Shown: positions 1 to 8,657, counted from the first letter of the stretch. The stretch: 38,434 bases of DNA from Nostocales cyanobacterium LEGE 12452 (GCA_015206945.1 JADEXV010000048.1:1-38434), one strand, 5' to 3'. Notes: generated by a model not told the origin, from the sequence alone. Translations and numbers: made by a program.

Positions 1-11
1 CCCCAATCCCA

Positions 12-854
12 CTACTGCCCAAGTTCTTTGATGTTATTCATCACTTGTTGGTATAAATCGTTGTTACCTTGACTTTGAAAAATGTTTGCTGCTTGTTGTA
101 AGTCCTTGAGTGCCCCCTGTTTGTCTCCATTGCTGGCGCGGGCATTTCCTCGGTTATTGTAGGCAGGGGCAAAGTTACGATTCAGGCGAATGGCTTGATT
201 GTAATCTGCGATCGCACCCTTGAAATCTCCATTGGCAGCACGGGCATTTCCTCGGTTATTGTATGCGATCGCATATTTTGGGTTAAGGAGAATCGCTTGA
301 TCGAGATCGTCTATTGCCCCTTTTTTGTCTCCATTGGTGGAGCGAGCATTTCCCCGGTTATTGTAGGCTTCGGCATAGTTGGGATTCAGGCGAATCGCTT
401 CACTGTAATCTTTAACTGCTTCTCTGTTGTTTCCCAGTGAGGCGCGGGCATTTCCTAAGTTATTGTGGGCTTCGGCGTCGTTAGGGTTGATGCGGAGGGC
501 TTGATTGTAATCTGCGATCGCTTTTTCCTTGTCTCCCAAATCAAAATAGGCTAATCCCCGCGCGTTGTAAGCAGCGCCATATTGAGAATTTTGACTAATT
601 GCCTTACCGTAAGAAGCGATCGCAGCTTGCAAGTCGCCATTTAAATGCTGATTCTTTCCCTGAAGATAAAATTCCCCACCTCTGGATGTTGTAGCTGAAC
701 GACGGCTAGGTTGACTAACTCCTATTTCTGTCACCAATACATTGTCATTCTTACTACAAGAAACACTGCTAATTGCAGTCAATGTAGTAAAAATAGCTAT
801 GGTAAATAAAGTATTTACCCTGGTTCGCTTTTGCCCAAATAAACGCCGTCTCAT
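12..854 (-). CDS. TPR-repeat lipoprotein
   Basis: This 280-residue protein is probably a membrane-anchored scaffold. A basic N-terminus (MRRRLFGQKR) is followed by a hydrophobic stretch ending in ISSVSC, which reads as a lipobox, so Cys33 is probably lipidated. From about residue 62 to the end there are about six consecutive 34-residue tetratricopeptide repeats with the consensus AYNNRGNAR..NGD..GAI.DY.QAI.LNP. The middle repeats are very alike, which suggests recent internal duplication. TPR arrays bind other proteins, and no catalytic domain is visible. The stop codon lies 12 bases from the window edge, so the downstream neighbour cannot be seen. The family is secure; the partner and role are unknown. 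Confidence 0.85.
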   Translation of the reverse strand: MRRRLFGQKRTRVNTLFTIAIFTTLTAISSVSCSKNDNVLVTEIGVSQPSRRSATTSRGGEFYLQGKNQHLNGDLQAAIASYGKAISQNSQYGAAYNARGLAYFDLGDKEKAIADYNQALRINPNDAEAHNNLGNARASLGNNREAVKDYSEAIRLNPNYAEAYNNRGNARSTNGDKKGAIDDLDQAILLNPKYAIAYNNRGNARAANGDFKGAIADYNQAIRLNRNFAPAYNNRGNARASNGDKQGALKDLQQAANIFQSQGNNDLYQQVMNNIKELGQ

Positions 855-1087
855 AAGTTAATATAAACTGCCATAACACCAGAACGGAATTAGTACCAAA
901 ATCTAGATTTTAATTCTTTAACTCACTAACTATTCTAACTTTTGATAGACCTTTAAAGTTAATTGACAAATTTCTATAATATTTTATAGATTTATCAGAG
1001 AAGAAAGGAGGAAATAATTATTAAGTTTCAATATTTATTCTTCACAATAACTCTATAAATTCTGACATTTGTAGCCTAATGAACAAT

Positions 1088-2008
1088 TTACTCATCCTCT
1101 GTTTCACTCTCTTGAGTTTTAGAAGTTAGTCGCCAAGAGGTGGTTTTGTCAATATCTACAGATAGTTGTTCCAGATTTTCCCCTAAATCCTTTTGGAGTT
1201 TCTGAGTTAGCGTGATCGGAAAATCTAAATTTATATCTTGAGTTTGTGCTAGTCTAGCTAATTCTGTAAATGCAGCTTTGACTGTTGTACGCTCATAACT
1301 AGTCAGCTTATAATTAGAAGTTTCAGATATATTCTGAGCTTGCATAGCTTTTTTCATACGTTCTTGCAAATGCTCAAATTCTGAATTCAACGACTTCCAT
1401 TGCTGTTCAAGTTGCGAGTATCTAGTACTTAGTGATATTAAGTCTTCCGTTGCAGGATCGGGGCTGGCTTGGGCTTGTAAGCCTAACAAGTTTAGGTGAA
1501 TTTGAGCAAGATAAATGCAATCTAAGTATGCATACTCTATCTGTTCTTCAGTCAGAGGGCGTTTTCCCCAATCGCTTTTTTGTTCTTGTTTATCGATATT
1601 ATTAAAGCTACAAAGTGCTGTCGCTATTGTCTTGAGTTGGTAGTTGGGTAATGGTAAAAGATAGTAGGGAATTTTTTTGGCTATTTCCAAAGTGCAAGTA
1701 ATATTTTTGGCTTTCTTGCTACCGAGAAATTTTAGATCGTAACTCGCGTTGTGAAAAACTTTTTCAATTGCAGAATTTATCATAATTTTATCAATAAATT
1801 CAGCTATAATATTAGGTTGGTCTAAAACATCTAAAAGATAGACGCGATCGCCACTCATATCTTGAGGATTATCTAATACCTGTATCAGTGATAATCGGGG
1901 ATTACGACTTTTATAGTCAGCGACTTCTGTATCTATCCACAGTGTTTTAGCGTTTGTATATTCAGCAACAATGGCACGAATTTCGCTAGCCGAAGTAAGG
2001 TAGGGCAT
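1088..2008 (-). CDS. RNase D-type 3'-5' exonuclease (DEDDy family)
   Basis: This 306-residue protein is predicted to be a 3'-5' exonuclease of the RNase D/DEDDy fold, acting on RNA or DNA 3' ends. The metal-binding acidic residues can be read as Asp26 and Glu28 in WIDTEVADY, Asp91 in FHNASYDLKFL, and Tyr159...Asp163 in YAYLD, the YxxxD form of motif III. The exonuclease domain covers about residues 1-175. The C-terminal 130 residues are partly helical, end in an acidic tail and lack a recognisable HRDC domain, so this is shorter than canonical RNase D (about 370 residues). An AGGAAA sequence about 12 bases upstream of the ATG may be the ribosome site. Substrate unknown. Confidence 0.85.
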   Translation of the reverse strand: MPYLTSASEIRAIVAEYTNAKTLWIDTEVADYKSRNPRLSLIQVLDNPQDMSGDRVYLLDVLDQPNIIAEFIDKIMINSAIEKVFHNASYDLKFLGSKKAKNITCTLEIAKKIPYYLLPLPNYQLKTIATALCSFNNIDKQEQKSDWGKRPLTEEQIEYAYLDCIYLAQIHLNLLGLQAQASPDPATEDLISLSTRYSQLEQQWKSLNSEFEHLQERMKKAMQAQNISETSNYKLTSYERTTVKAAFTELARLAQTQDINLDFPITLTQKLQKDLGENLEQLSVDIDKTTSWRLTSKTQESETEDE

Positions 2009-2473
2009 TGGCTAATATTTCCTGATATTTAAGGCATTGTAAGTAAGCCATAGTTTTATAAAGTAACATTTTGTTGGTAAGTTTGCTGGCACAAGATTGC
2101 AAAAAGGCTAAAGTTTGAAATTCGTCATAGACATCGCCAAATTAACTCAAATCTGATAACATCGAGTCACTACTGTGGAGTGGCATAGTCTACCATCAAA
2201 ACAGCTACTCAGCATCTACATTAAATTTATAGAGAGCTACAGACTGTGTGTAAAGCCATGCTGGTTATCAGCCGTCAGGAAAATTGAATTGGAATTTCTC
2301 AAAACTGGGCGCAAAATCTTAGCTTCAAGAAATCGTCAAAATTTCAATTTTCAGTAACCTTAGCTATTGCTCAAGCACTTTTGCGACTTCACTTTTAATT
2401 GTTTTTTTAAATTTGCTCCTCACCATCACACACCTCAATTAACCGCTTCAAGTACTCAATTCGGAGATAGATA
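2009..2473. other. Intergenic stretch without a recognised gene
   Basis: This 465-base, AT-rich spacer separates the divergent exonuclease and BON lipoprotein genes, so it must carry both promoters. A 60-codon open frame at 2175-2357 (+) has no ribosome site and an unconvincing composition, and I do not call it. A GGAGATAG sequence just before 2474 serves the downstream lipoprotein. No repeat or RNA gene was recognised. Confidence 0.5.
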
Positions 2474-2932
2474 ATGAAAAAGCTAATTCTATTAGTAGTT
2501 AGTAGCATTTTGGTAGTTGGTACTTTTGGCTGCCAAGAGGCTCCTAAAGCTGGTTCAGAAACTCCTAGCACAACTAATGAAGCCGCTCAAGCACCAGCAA
2601 AACCAGCTTCACAAACAAATCAAACTGCCAAAGTCCCAGAAACACAAGCTACTCCTTTAGCAGCTAGTACAGGTACTAAAGTTAAAACTGATTCTGAAAA
2701 AACAGCAGCAACAAAAGTTAAGAGCGACTTAAAAACTGAAGTTAGTGCAAAGTTGAATAAAGGCTTACCAGGCAACAAGTTACAAATTGAAAATAAAGAG
2801 GGTGAAATTATCCTCAAAGGCACGGCGACTTCTGTTGAAGAACTCAAGAAAGCTGAAACCTTGGCTAAAGAAGTTCAAGGTGTAAAAACGGTGAAGATAG
2901 AAGCAAAAGTTGATACTGTGAAAAAGCCATAA
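2474..2932 (+). CDS. BON-domain lipoprotein
   Basis: This 152-residue envelope protein begins MKKLILLVVSSILVVG and has a lipobox ending at Cys20 (GTFGC), so it is predicted to be exported and lipidated. Residues 21-75 form a low-complexity Ala/Pro/Thr/Gln linker. Residues about 80-150 fit a single BON domain: an alpha/beta unit with the conserved pattern of L.G.A.S.EE...A..LA..V.GVK.V. BON domains associate with membranes or other envelope components, often in osmotic or envelope stress. The start is supported by GGAGATAG 6-13 bases upstream. A strong hairpin follows the gene, suggesting a single-gene transcript. Confidence 0.85.
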   Translation: MKKLILLVVSSILVVGTFGCQEAPKAGSETPSTTNEAAQAPAKPASQTNQTAKVPETQATPLAASTGTKVKTDSEKTAATKVKSDLKTEVSAKLNKGLPGNKLQIENKEGEIILKGTATSVEELKKAETLAKEVQGVKTVKIEAKVDTVKKP

Positions 2933-2969
2933 AAGAATAACTGAAGCTTTCAGTTAGCATTGGTATGAA

Positions 2970-3009
2970 AGCCAATCAGAGACTTACATCTATGTAAGTC
3001 TCTCTTTTG
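2970..3009 (+). terminator. Rho-independent-type hairpin after the BON lipoprotein gene
   Basis: Arms AGAGACTTACAT (2978-2989) and ATGTAAGTCTCT (2992-3003) are perfectly complementary. The stem can be extended outwards by AGCCAA pairing with TTGGCT. A short CTTTT follows the inner stem. The hairpin lies 46 bases after the stop at 2932. Confidence 0.7.
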
Positions 3010-3048
3010 GCTATAGCTATTTTCAGATAAATAGATGATGTGGTGAGG

Positions 3049-3255
3049 CATTGGTGTCAACTTAACGTGAAACCCCTTGTCCGCCGGGAATTGAAATTCC
3101 CGTCTCATAGCTAAAGTCATCTGAAGATGACTAAATATCGCCAAAAATCTCCAGTCTACTTCAGTAGACTTAAGCCTAAAAGCCAAAGAAATTTATTTCC
3201 GGGCGGGCATGGAAGCCAACAGTTAAGCTATTTCCAGCTTAAGTTGACACCAATG
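3049..3255. mobile_element. MITE-like non-autonomous element with 17-bp terminal inverted repeats
   Basis: The ends are exact inverted repeats: CATTGGTGTCAACTTAA at 3049-3065 and its reverse complement at 3239-3255. They are flanked by GTGGTGAGG (3040-3048) and GTGGTGGGG (3256-3264), a 9-bp direct repeat with one mismatch that looks like a target-site duplication. The 207-bp interior encodes no protein. It carries three short palindromes, each with two 8-base arms and a 2-base loop. I infer a miniature transposable element mobilised in trans. The parent IS family was not identified. Confidence 0.65.
3085..3170. repeat. Cluster of three 8-2-8 palindromes inside the MITE-like element
   Basis: CGGGAATT-GA-AATTCCCG (3085-3102), AGTCATCT-GA-AGATGACT (3115-3132) and AGTCTACT-TC-AGTAGACT (3153-3170) are perfect hairpins of the same architecture but different arm sequence. 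They resemble REP-type dispersed palindromes. Confidence 0.7.
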
Positions 3256-3320
3256 GTGGTGGGGACACTCCTACTACTATAGGTTAATAGTTAAAGTCTA
3301 TAAAAAAGACTGAAAAATGG

Positions 3321-3346
3321 TTTCAGTCTACTCAAGTAGACTGAAA
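3321..3346 (-). terminator. Hairpin downstream of ccaA, probable terminator
   Basis: TTTCAGTCTACT and AGTAGACTGAAA form a perfect 12-bp stem with a CA loop. Read on the minus strand it lies 44 bases past the ccaA stop and is followed by T-rich sequence, which fits a terminator. Its inner 18 bases have the same 8-2-8 design, and nearly the same arms, as the third palindrome of the neighbouring MITE-like element. Confidence 0.55.
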
Positions 3347-3389
3347 TTTAGCTAGGGCTTATTTATAATTAATTCTATATTTTCATCTT

Positions 3390-4211
3390 TCAACTTCCAT
3401 TATTTGAACCTCGATAAATTCGCTCCATCTGCTCTGGAGAAAGTCGTCTCATTGGAAACCACTCAAATGGAGAAACAGACTGTTTATCATAAGGTTGAAC
3501 ATCATCTTGAGGGTTTTGAGGGGAACGCACTACTACATTGGTATTTGGAACTTGACCCTTGAGCGGCTCATCTATTTCTGATTCTGGAAGCTGAGTTTGA
3601 GGCAAAACATAAGCGTGCTTCTGGGGATCGTATGCGAAAACTTCTCCTGTTTCAATGTGATAAATCCAAGCATAAATGCTGAGTTCACCCTGATAAAGCT
3701 TAGAGTGAATCACTGGATATGTCCGCAAATTCTCAATTTGAGTTAGAACATTTTCGGCAATCATAATCTCTAGCAATTCTTCTGCGTCATAGTGACTGTA
3801 GTGGTCTATAACTAGCCTTCGAGTTGCCTCTGCATATTTAAGCCAATCATGTACAAGCGGCATTTCATCGCTAAGATTGTGTAACTTCATTAATCCTTTC
3901 ATTGCACCGCAATGGGAGTGACCACAAATAATAATTTGGCGAATATCTAAAGCTTGAACAGCATATTCAATTGTCGCACCTTCACCGCCATTACTTGCTC
4001 CATAGGGTGGAATGATGTTACCTGCATTGCGAATGACGAATAATTCACCAACTTGGGCTTGTGTAATTAGATTTGGATCGAGACGCGAATCAGAACAGGT
4101 AATAAATAATACTCTGGGCTTTTGACCGTGTGAAAGTTGCTCAAATAATTTTTGGTGTGTCGAAAAATAGCTAGATTTAAATTCGCGCAGACCTTTAATT
4201 AATTTCTTCAT
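3390..4211 (-). CDS. ccaA: Carboxysomal-type beta carbonic anhydrase CcaA
   Basis: This 273-residue enzyme interconverts CO2 and bicarbonate; in the CcaA group this happens inside the carboxysome, feeding Rubisco. Zinc ligands are visible as Cys39 (ITCSDSR), His98 and Cys101 (GHSHCGAM), and Asp41/Arg43 form the usual dyad. The catalytic domain spans about residues 1-200. The 70-residue C-terminal extension ends LSPEQMERIYRGSN, which matches my memory of the C-terminal tail of Synechococcus/Synechocystis IcfA/CcaA, the part linked to CcmM binding. Length also fits (about 272-274). The gene stands alone, with a long spacer upstream and a hairpin downstream. The alternative, a non-carboxysomal beta-CA, is less likely because of that tail. 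Confidence 0.88.
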   Translation of the reverse strand: MKKLIKGLREFKSSYFSTHQKLFEQLSHGQKPRVLFITCSDSRLDPNLITQAQVGELFVIRNAGNIIPPYGASNGGEGATIEYAVQALDIRQIIICGHSHCGAMKGLMKLHNLSDEMPLVHDWLKYAEATRRLVIDHYSHYDAEELLEIMIAENVLTQIENLRTYPVIHSKLYQGELSIYAWIYHIETGEVFAYDPQKHAYVLPQTQLPESEIDEPLKGQVPNTNVVVRSPQNPQDDVQPYDKQSVSPFEWFPMRRLSPEQMERIYRGSNNGS

Positions 4212-4868
4212 TAGTAAGTTCTACAAATATTTGGGGTTAAGAATTATATCACAGACAACAGATTGGGGTAGTAAAGATGACTTTCTTTCTACGTTTTTTC
4301 AATTGTAAAGATTACTTTATTATAAATTCATTTGGTGCTTTTAATATCCTCTACCATTTGGTTGAATTACTTTTTTCTCTTGTTCGCCTGAGTTCCTTAG
4401 CAGGTAACATTACTGTGTGAGAATGCCTTGAGCGTATTTCAAACTACTTATATTCTTAGATAAAAATGCGATCGCTTTGTTGTCACGATCGACCGAGGAT
4501 GACAGATACAGATAGATGATTCAAACTATACCAACTGATTCTCCTTCGCACTTAAAGTATCCTGAGATCGCGTCTGGTTGAATAGTTGTAATTAAGACTG
4601 ACGCAAAGACACGCAAACGCAGAGATTTTTGAATTACAAGTAATTAGTCAGACATGATATTATCTGCTCTGGGAAAATTTGATGGTCAGTTTGCGACATC
4701 AAAATTTTTTCCGTACACTGAGCGATCGCCTGCGGTAAGCCTTTTGGGTGAAGCTTGCAGGCTCACTGCAACGCGTTTACTATAATTTCTAATTCTTCGC
4801 CTTACCCTCTTGCGAATTCTTAATTAGTTGATACACTTGTTCTTCATTAGCCCAGGGAACCAGCGCCT
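4212..4868. other. 657-base spacer between divergent ccaA and smc
   Basis: This spacer must hold the promoters of both flanking genes. It contains several GCGATCGC-type sites, a GACGCAAAGACACGCAAACG segment near 4600 and a GC-richer patch around 4720-4780. Both resemble short sequences dispersed through Nostoc spacers. No coding frame or RNA gene was recognised. Confidence 0.5.
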
Positions 4869-7800
4869 ATGGTGCACATCAAGCGCGTGGAACTTACGAA
4901 CTTCAAATCCTTCGGTGGCACTACTTCCGTCCCTTTGCTACCGGGGTGTACTGTCATATCTGGGCCAAATGGTTCGGGTAAGTCTAATATCTTAGATGCA
5001 CTGCTCTTTTGCCTGGGACTCTCTAGTTCTAAGGGAATGCGAGCCGAACGCTTGCCGGATTTGGTAAATAACACTCAAACAGCTAAAGGGCGTGCTTCGA
5101 TTGAGGCTAGCGTCACGGTGACATTTGATTTGTCGGATGAAATTTCACAAAAAGACACAAAGACACAAAGGCAGGAAGTAGAGGAAGTAGGGGAAGTAGG
5201 GGAAGCAGGGGAAGCAGGGGAAGCAGAGGAAGTAGAGGAAGCAGGGGAAGAAAATCTAAAATCCAAAATCGCTCGACTGAGCGAAGCCGAAGTCCAAAAC
5301 CGCTCGACTGAGCGAAGCCAAAATCCAAAATCGGCAGAGTGGAGTGTTACTAGAAGGCTACGAGTCACTCACCAAGGGACTTATACATCGAATTACTATA
5401 TCAATGGTGTACCTTGCACGTTGACAGAGTTGCATGGGGAACTAAGTAATCTACGGGTTTATCCTGAAGGCTACAACGTGGTACTGCAAGGCGATGTCAC
5501 CAGCATTATCTCGATGAATGCGCGGGAACGGCGGGAAATTATTGATGAATTGGCTGGGGTGGCGGCGTTCGATCGCAAAATTATTCAAGCTAAATCAACT
5601 TTAGACGAAGTAAAGGAAAAGGAAGATAGCTGTCGGATTATTGAAACGGAATTAACTGCACAGCGCGATCGCCTTTCTCAAGATCGAGCTAAAGCTGAGA
5701 AATATCAAAAGCTTCGCACAGAATTTCTAGCGAAACAATCCTGGGAAGCTGTTTTATCATGGCGATCGCTACAAGCACAACAAGAAAAGTTAGTTCACGA
5801 AATTCAAACAGGCGATCGCAATTTTACTGAACTCACTACCCAACTCACCAACTTAAATTCCGAAATCGTTCAAAAAACTGCTGAACTGGAACAACTCAAT
5901 GCCCACGTCAAAGCATTGGGAGAAGAGGAACTTTTGGCGGTACAGTCTACCCTCGCCACCCAAGAAGCAGAACGTAAACAACTCCAGCGTCAGCTAACGG
6001 AATTACAAACAGCTTCCCAAGAAACTGCCAAACGTCTAGCTCAAACTCAGCAAGAGATTCAAAAACACCGTCATTCCCTAGAAGAAATTGCCGAAACACA
6101 GATTGTAGAGGGGCAATCTATTGTCTACTGTCAGCAACAAAGGGATGAAACACAGCAAGCTTTAGAAACCTCCCGCGAAGCAGCAGCAGAAATCGCCTCG
6201 GCTTCAGAAGCCTGGGTGCAGCAACAAACAGCATTCAACCGTCAAATTGAAGCTTTGCTGCACACTCTAGAACCGCAACGCACCGAACAAGCACAACTCA
6301 GGGAACGCAATAATCAGTTACAGCAGCTTATCCAAGAGCAAACCCAGTTAATTGAACGCGACGAACCGCTGTTAGCAGAAAAACAAACTCAGTGTAGTGG
6401 ACTTGAAACGGAATTTAATACCTCTAGCGAACCCATCCAAAACTTAGCCCAAAATCTCTCAGCTACAGAACAAGAACTGCAAATCCAACAGGAAACCCAA
6501 AAACGCTTACTTTCTGAACAACGCGAAAAACAACGGCAGTTGGATAAAATCGAGGCGCAAACGCAAGCACAGCAAGAAGTCCAAGGAACCCAAGCGAGTA
6601 AAGTCATTTTACAATCGGGAATGCCTGGACTTTGTGGTTTAGTTGTGCAGTTAGGAAAAGTGGAACCCCGCCATCAGCTAGCTTTGGAAATGGCTGCCGG
6701 TGGACGCTTGGGACATATTGTGGTGGAAGATGATAGTGTAGCCGCAGCCGGTATTGAACTGCTCAAACAAAAACGTGCAGGGAGAGCGACTTTTTTACCG
6801 TTGAATAAAATTCACGCTCCCAAATTTACTCAAGATGCAACGCTGCGTTTCGCTAGCGGCTTCGTTAATTATGCTGTGAACTTAGTCGATTGCGATCGCC
6901 GTTACAAAGATGTCTTCAGCTATGTTTTCGGTAACACCGTAGTATTCGCCAACCTAGAGGCGGCGCGGAAAAATTTAGGACTGTATCGCATCGTCACCTT
7001 AGACGGAGAACTTCTGGAAACCAGCGGTGCAATGACTGGTGGTAGTAACACCCAGCGTTCGTCCTTGCGGTTTGGCAATGCGGAAGCGGCGGAATCTGAT
7101 GAAGCGATCGCTTTAAGAAGTCGTTTGGTAGATATTGAGCGAGTTTTAGAGCGTTGTACCGAAGCGATCACCACTTTGTCAGCTAGAGCCAAAAAACTGA
7201 CGCAAGAATTAACAGAAGCGCGTCAAGCACGGCGAGAACAGCAGTTGCAATTGGAGCAGTTGCAGAAAGACATTAAGAGTTTAACAGGGCAATTAGAGGG
7301 GACGCGATCGCAACTCGCCCAAAACAGCGAAAAGTTAGCCACTGCTCAATCTCGATTAGAAATTTTAGAGCGGGAATTACCTGGGCAAGAAAATGAGTTG
7401 CAACAATTGCGACACGCCTTAGCAGAGTTAGAGGCATCCCAAACCCCCAGTGAATGGCAACAAATTCAGGCAACCATTAAAATCCAAGAGCAACAATTGC
7501 AACAACGCGAAACAGCGTTACGGGAAGCTGAACAAAGATTAAAAAATTTAGAAAATCAGCAACAGCGATTGCAAGAAAAAATCCAAGAAGGCGAGGAGCG
7601 AATTAACCAATATCATCACGAACAAGAGGCGCAACAAAATCAACTAAATACCCTCAGCACTCAGCACTCAGCACTCAGCACTCTCATCACCCAAACTCGC
7701 GCTAATCTCAGCCTTATGGAGCAGAATTTGGGAGAAGAGAAACAAAAACGCGACGCTACAGAACTGGAAGTGCGATCGCACCTTTTGCGTCAACAACAAT

Positions 7801-8594
7801 TGGAATGGGAAATCCAAAAACTCCAAGAAACCCAAGAGAAGCGGCGAGAGGAACTAATTGCACTGCAAAATCAATTGCGGGATGTGGGAGCAGAATTACC
7901 AAATCCCTTGCCAGAAGTTCCAGATAAGGTAGATTTAGAAGAATTGCAGAAAGAATTGCGATCGCTTACCAAACGCTTACAGGCAATGGAACCTGTCAAT
8001 ATGCTGGCGTTGGAAGAATACGAACGCACCCAAAATCGTCTCCAAGAACTGACGCAAAAATTAGAAACACTAGAAGGAGAACGCACCGAACTACTTTTAC
8101 GGATTGAAAACTTTACCACATTGCGGCAACTTGCCTTTAAAGAAGCTTTCGATGCTGTCAACGAAAACTTTCAATCAATTTTTGCCATTCTTTCCGACGG
8201 CGACGGCTTCTTGCAACTCGAAAATCCCGAAGATCCCTTTAGCAGCGGACTGAATTTAGTCGCCCATCCCAAAGGTAAACCCGTACAGCGCCTAGCTTCC
8301 ATGTCTGGGGGAGAAAAATCACTTACAGCCTTGAGCTTTATTTTTGCCCTGCAACGCTACCGCCCATCGCCATTTTACGCCTTTGACGAAGTAGATATGT
8401 TCCTAGATGGAGCAAACGTAGAGCGATTAGCTAGAATGATTAAACAACAGTCACAACAAGCGCAATTTATAGTTGTGAGTTTGCGTCGTCCGATGATAGA
8501 ATCAGCCGAACGCACAATTGGCGTTACTCAAGCACGAGGAGCTTACACTCAAGTTTTGGGGATTAAGTTACAATCATCCAATACATCTGCTTGA
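4869..8594 (+). CDS. smc: Chromosome segregation ATPase SMC
   Basis: This 1241-residue SMC protein forms the dimeric core of bacterial condensin, which organises and segregates the chromosome with ScpA/ScpB. The N-terminal head has Walker A GPNGSGKSN (about residues 33-41). Two long coiled-coil arms flank a hinge (about 575-740, GMPGLCGLVVQLGKVEP...). The C-terminal head has the signature SMSGGEKSLTA and Walker B YAFDEVDMFLDG. The protein is somewhat longer than usual because a loop of the N-terminal head (about residues 95-155) is filled with repeat-derived Glu/Gly/Ala/Val-rich sequence, and a second short repeat lies in the distal coiled coil (about residue 930). Both keep the frame. The PRC-barrel gene follows after 63 bases and may be co-transcribed. 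Confidence 0.95.
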   Translation: MVHIKRVELTNFKSFGGTTSVPLLPGCTVISGPNGSGKSNILDALLFCLGLSSSKGMRAERLPDLVNNTQTAKGRASIEASVTVTFDLSDEISQKDTKTQRQEVEEVGEVGEAGEAGEAEEVEEAGEENLKSKIARLSEAEVQNRSTERSQNPKSAEWSVTRRLRVTHQGTYTSNYYINGVPCTLTELHGELSNLRVYPEGYNVVLQGDVTSIISMNARERREIIDELAGVAAFDRKIIQAKSTLDEVKEKEDSCRIIETELTAQRDRLSQDRAKAEKYQKLRTEFLAKQSWEAVLSWRSLQAQQEKLVHEIQTGDRNFTELTTQLTNLNSEIVQKTAELEQLNAHVKALGEEELLAVQSTLATQEAERKQLQRQLTELQTASQETAKRLAQTQQEIQKHRHSLEEIAETQIVEGQSIVYCQQQRDETQQALETSREAAAEIASASEAWVQQQTAFNRQIEALLHTLEPQRTEQAQLRERNNQLQQLIQEQTQLIERDEPLLAEKQTQCSGLETEFNTSSEPIQNLAQNLSATEQELQIQQETQKRLLSEQREKQRQLDKIEAQTQAQQEVQGTQASKVILQSGMPGLCGLVVQLGKVEPRHQLALEMAAGGRLGHIVVEDDSVAAAGIELLKQKRAGRATFLPLNKIHAPKFTQDATLRFASGFVNYAVNLVDCDRRYKDVFSYVFGNTVVFANLEAARKNLGLYRIVTLDGELLETSGAMTGGSNTQRSSLRFGNAEAAESDEAIALRSRLVDIERVLERCTEAITTLSARAKKLTQELTEARQARREQQLQLEQLQKDIKSLTGQLEGTRSQLAQNSEKLATAQSRLEILERELPGQENELQQLRHALAELEASQTPSEWQQIQATIKIQEQQLQQRETALREAEQRLKNLENQQQRLQEKIQEGEERINQYHHEQEAQQNQLNTLSTQHSALSTLITQTRANLSLMEQNLGEEKQKRDATELEVRSHLLRQQQLEWEIQKLQETQEKRREELIALQNQLRDVGAELPNPLPEVPDKVDLEELQKELRSLTKRLQAMEPVNMLALEEYERTQNRLQELTQKLETLEGERTELLLRIENFTTLRQLAFKEAFDAVNENFQSIFAILSDGDGFLQLENPEDPFSSGLNLVAHPKGKPVQRLASMSGGEKSLTALSFIFALQRYRPSPFYAFDEVDMFLDGANVERLARMIKQQSQQAQFIVVSLRRPMIESAERTIGVTQARGAYTQVLGIKLQSSNTSA
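5174..5250 (+). repeat. 9-bp tandem repeat inside smc
   Basis: Eight and a half copies of GGAAG(T/C)AG(A/G) in tandem encode alternating Glu, Val/Ala and Gly. The unit length is a multiple of three, so copy-number change keeps the reading frame. The same type of G-rich short tandem repeat is usual in Nostoc intergenic DNA (compare 21796-21820 here). Confidence 0.9.
5259..5330 (+). repeat. Two copies of a 31-bp palindrome-containing repeat inside smc
   Basis: CGCTCGACTGAGCGAAGCC occurs at 5270-5288 and again at 5301-5319, each copy within a CCAAAA...-flanked 31-base unit. Its core CGCTC-GACT-GAGCG is a small hairpin. Together with the tandem 9-mers just upstream it forms an in-frame insertion in the ATPase head. 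Confidence 0.85.
7653..7680 (+). repeat. Heptanucleotide repeat (CTCAGCA x4) inside smc
   Basis: Four exact tandem copies of CTCAGCA sit in the region encoding the C-terminal coiled coil, giving the peptide LSTQHSALST. This is a classic cyanobacterial short tandem heptamer, normally found between genes. Confidence 0.9.
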
Positions 8595-8657
8595 GTTTTT
8601 GTTAATAATAGTGTATAGATAAACCAAACCGGATTCGAGATCAGGACTCGGTATAGA

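Noticed and set aside
2175..2357. 60-codon open frame before the BON lipoprotein
   Set aside because: No ribosome site, no recognisable motif, and composition of random AT-rich DNA.
5174..5330. CRISPR array
   Set aside because: The repeats are contiguous or have near-identical spacing sequence, lie in a coding frame and lack unique spacers; no cas genes are present.
5075..5368. Antisense open frames opposite the repeat region of smc
   Set aside because: They arise from the reverse reading of the tandem 9-mers (Leu/Pro/Ser runs) and lie inside a certain gene.
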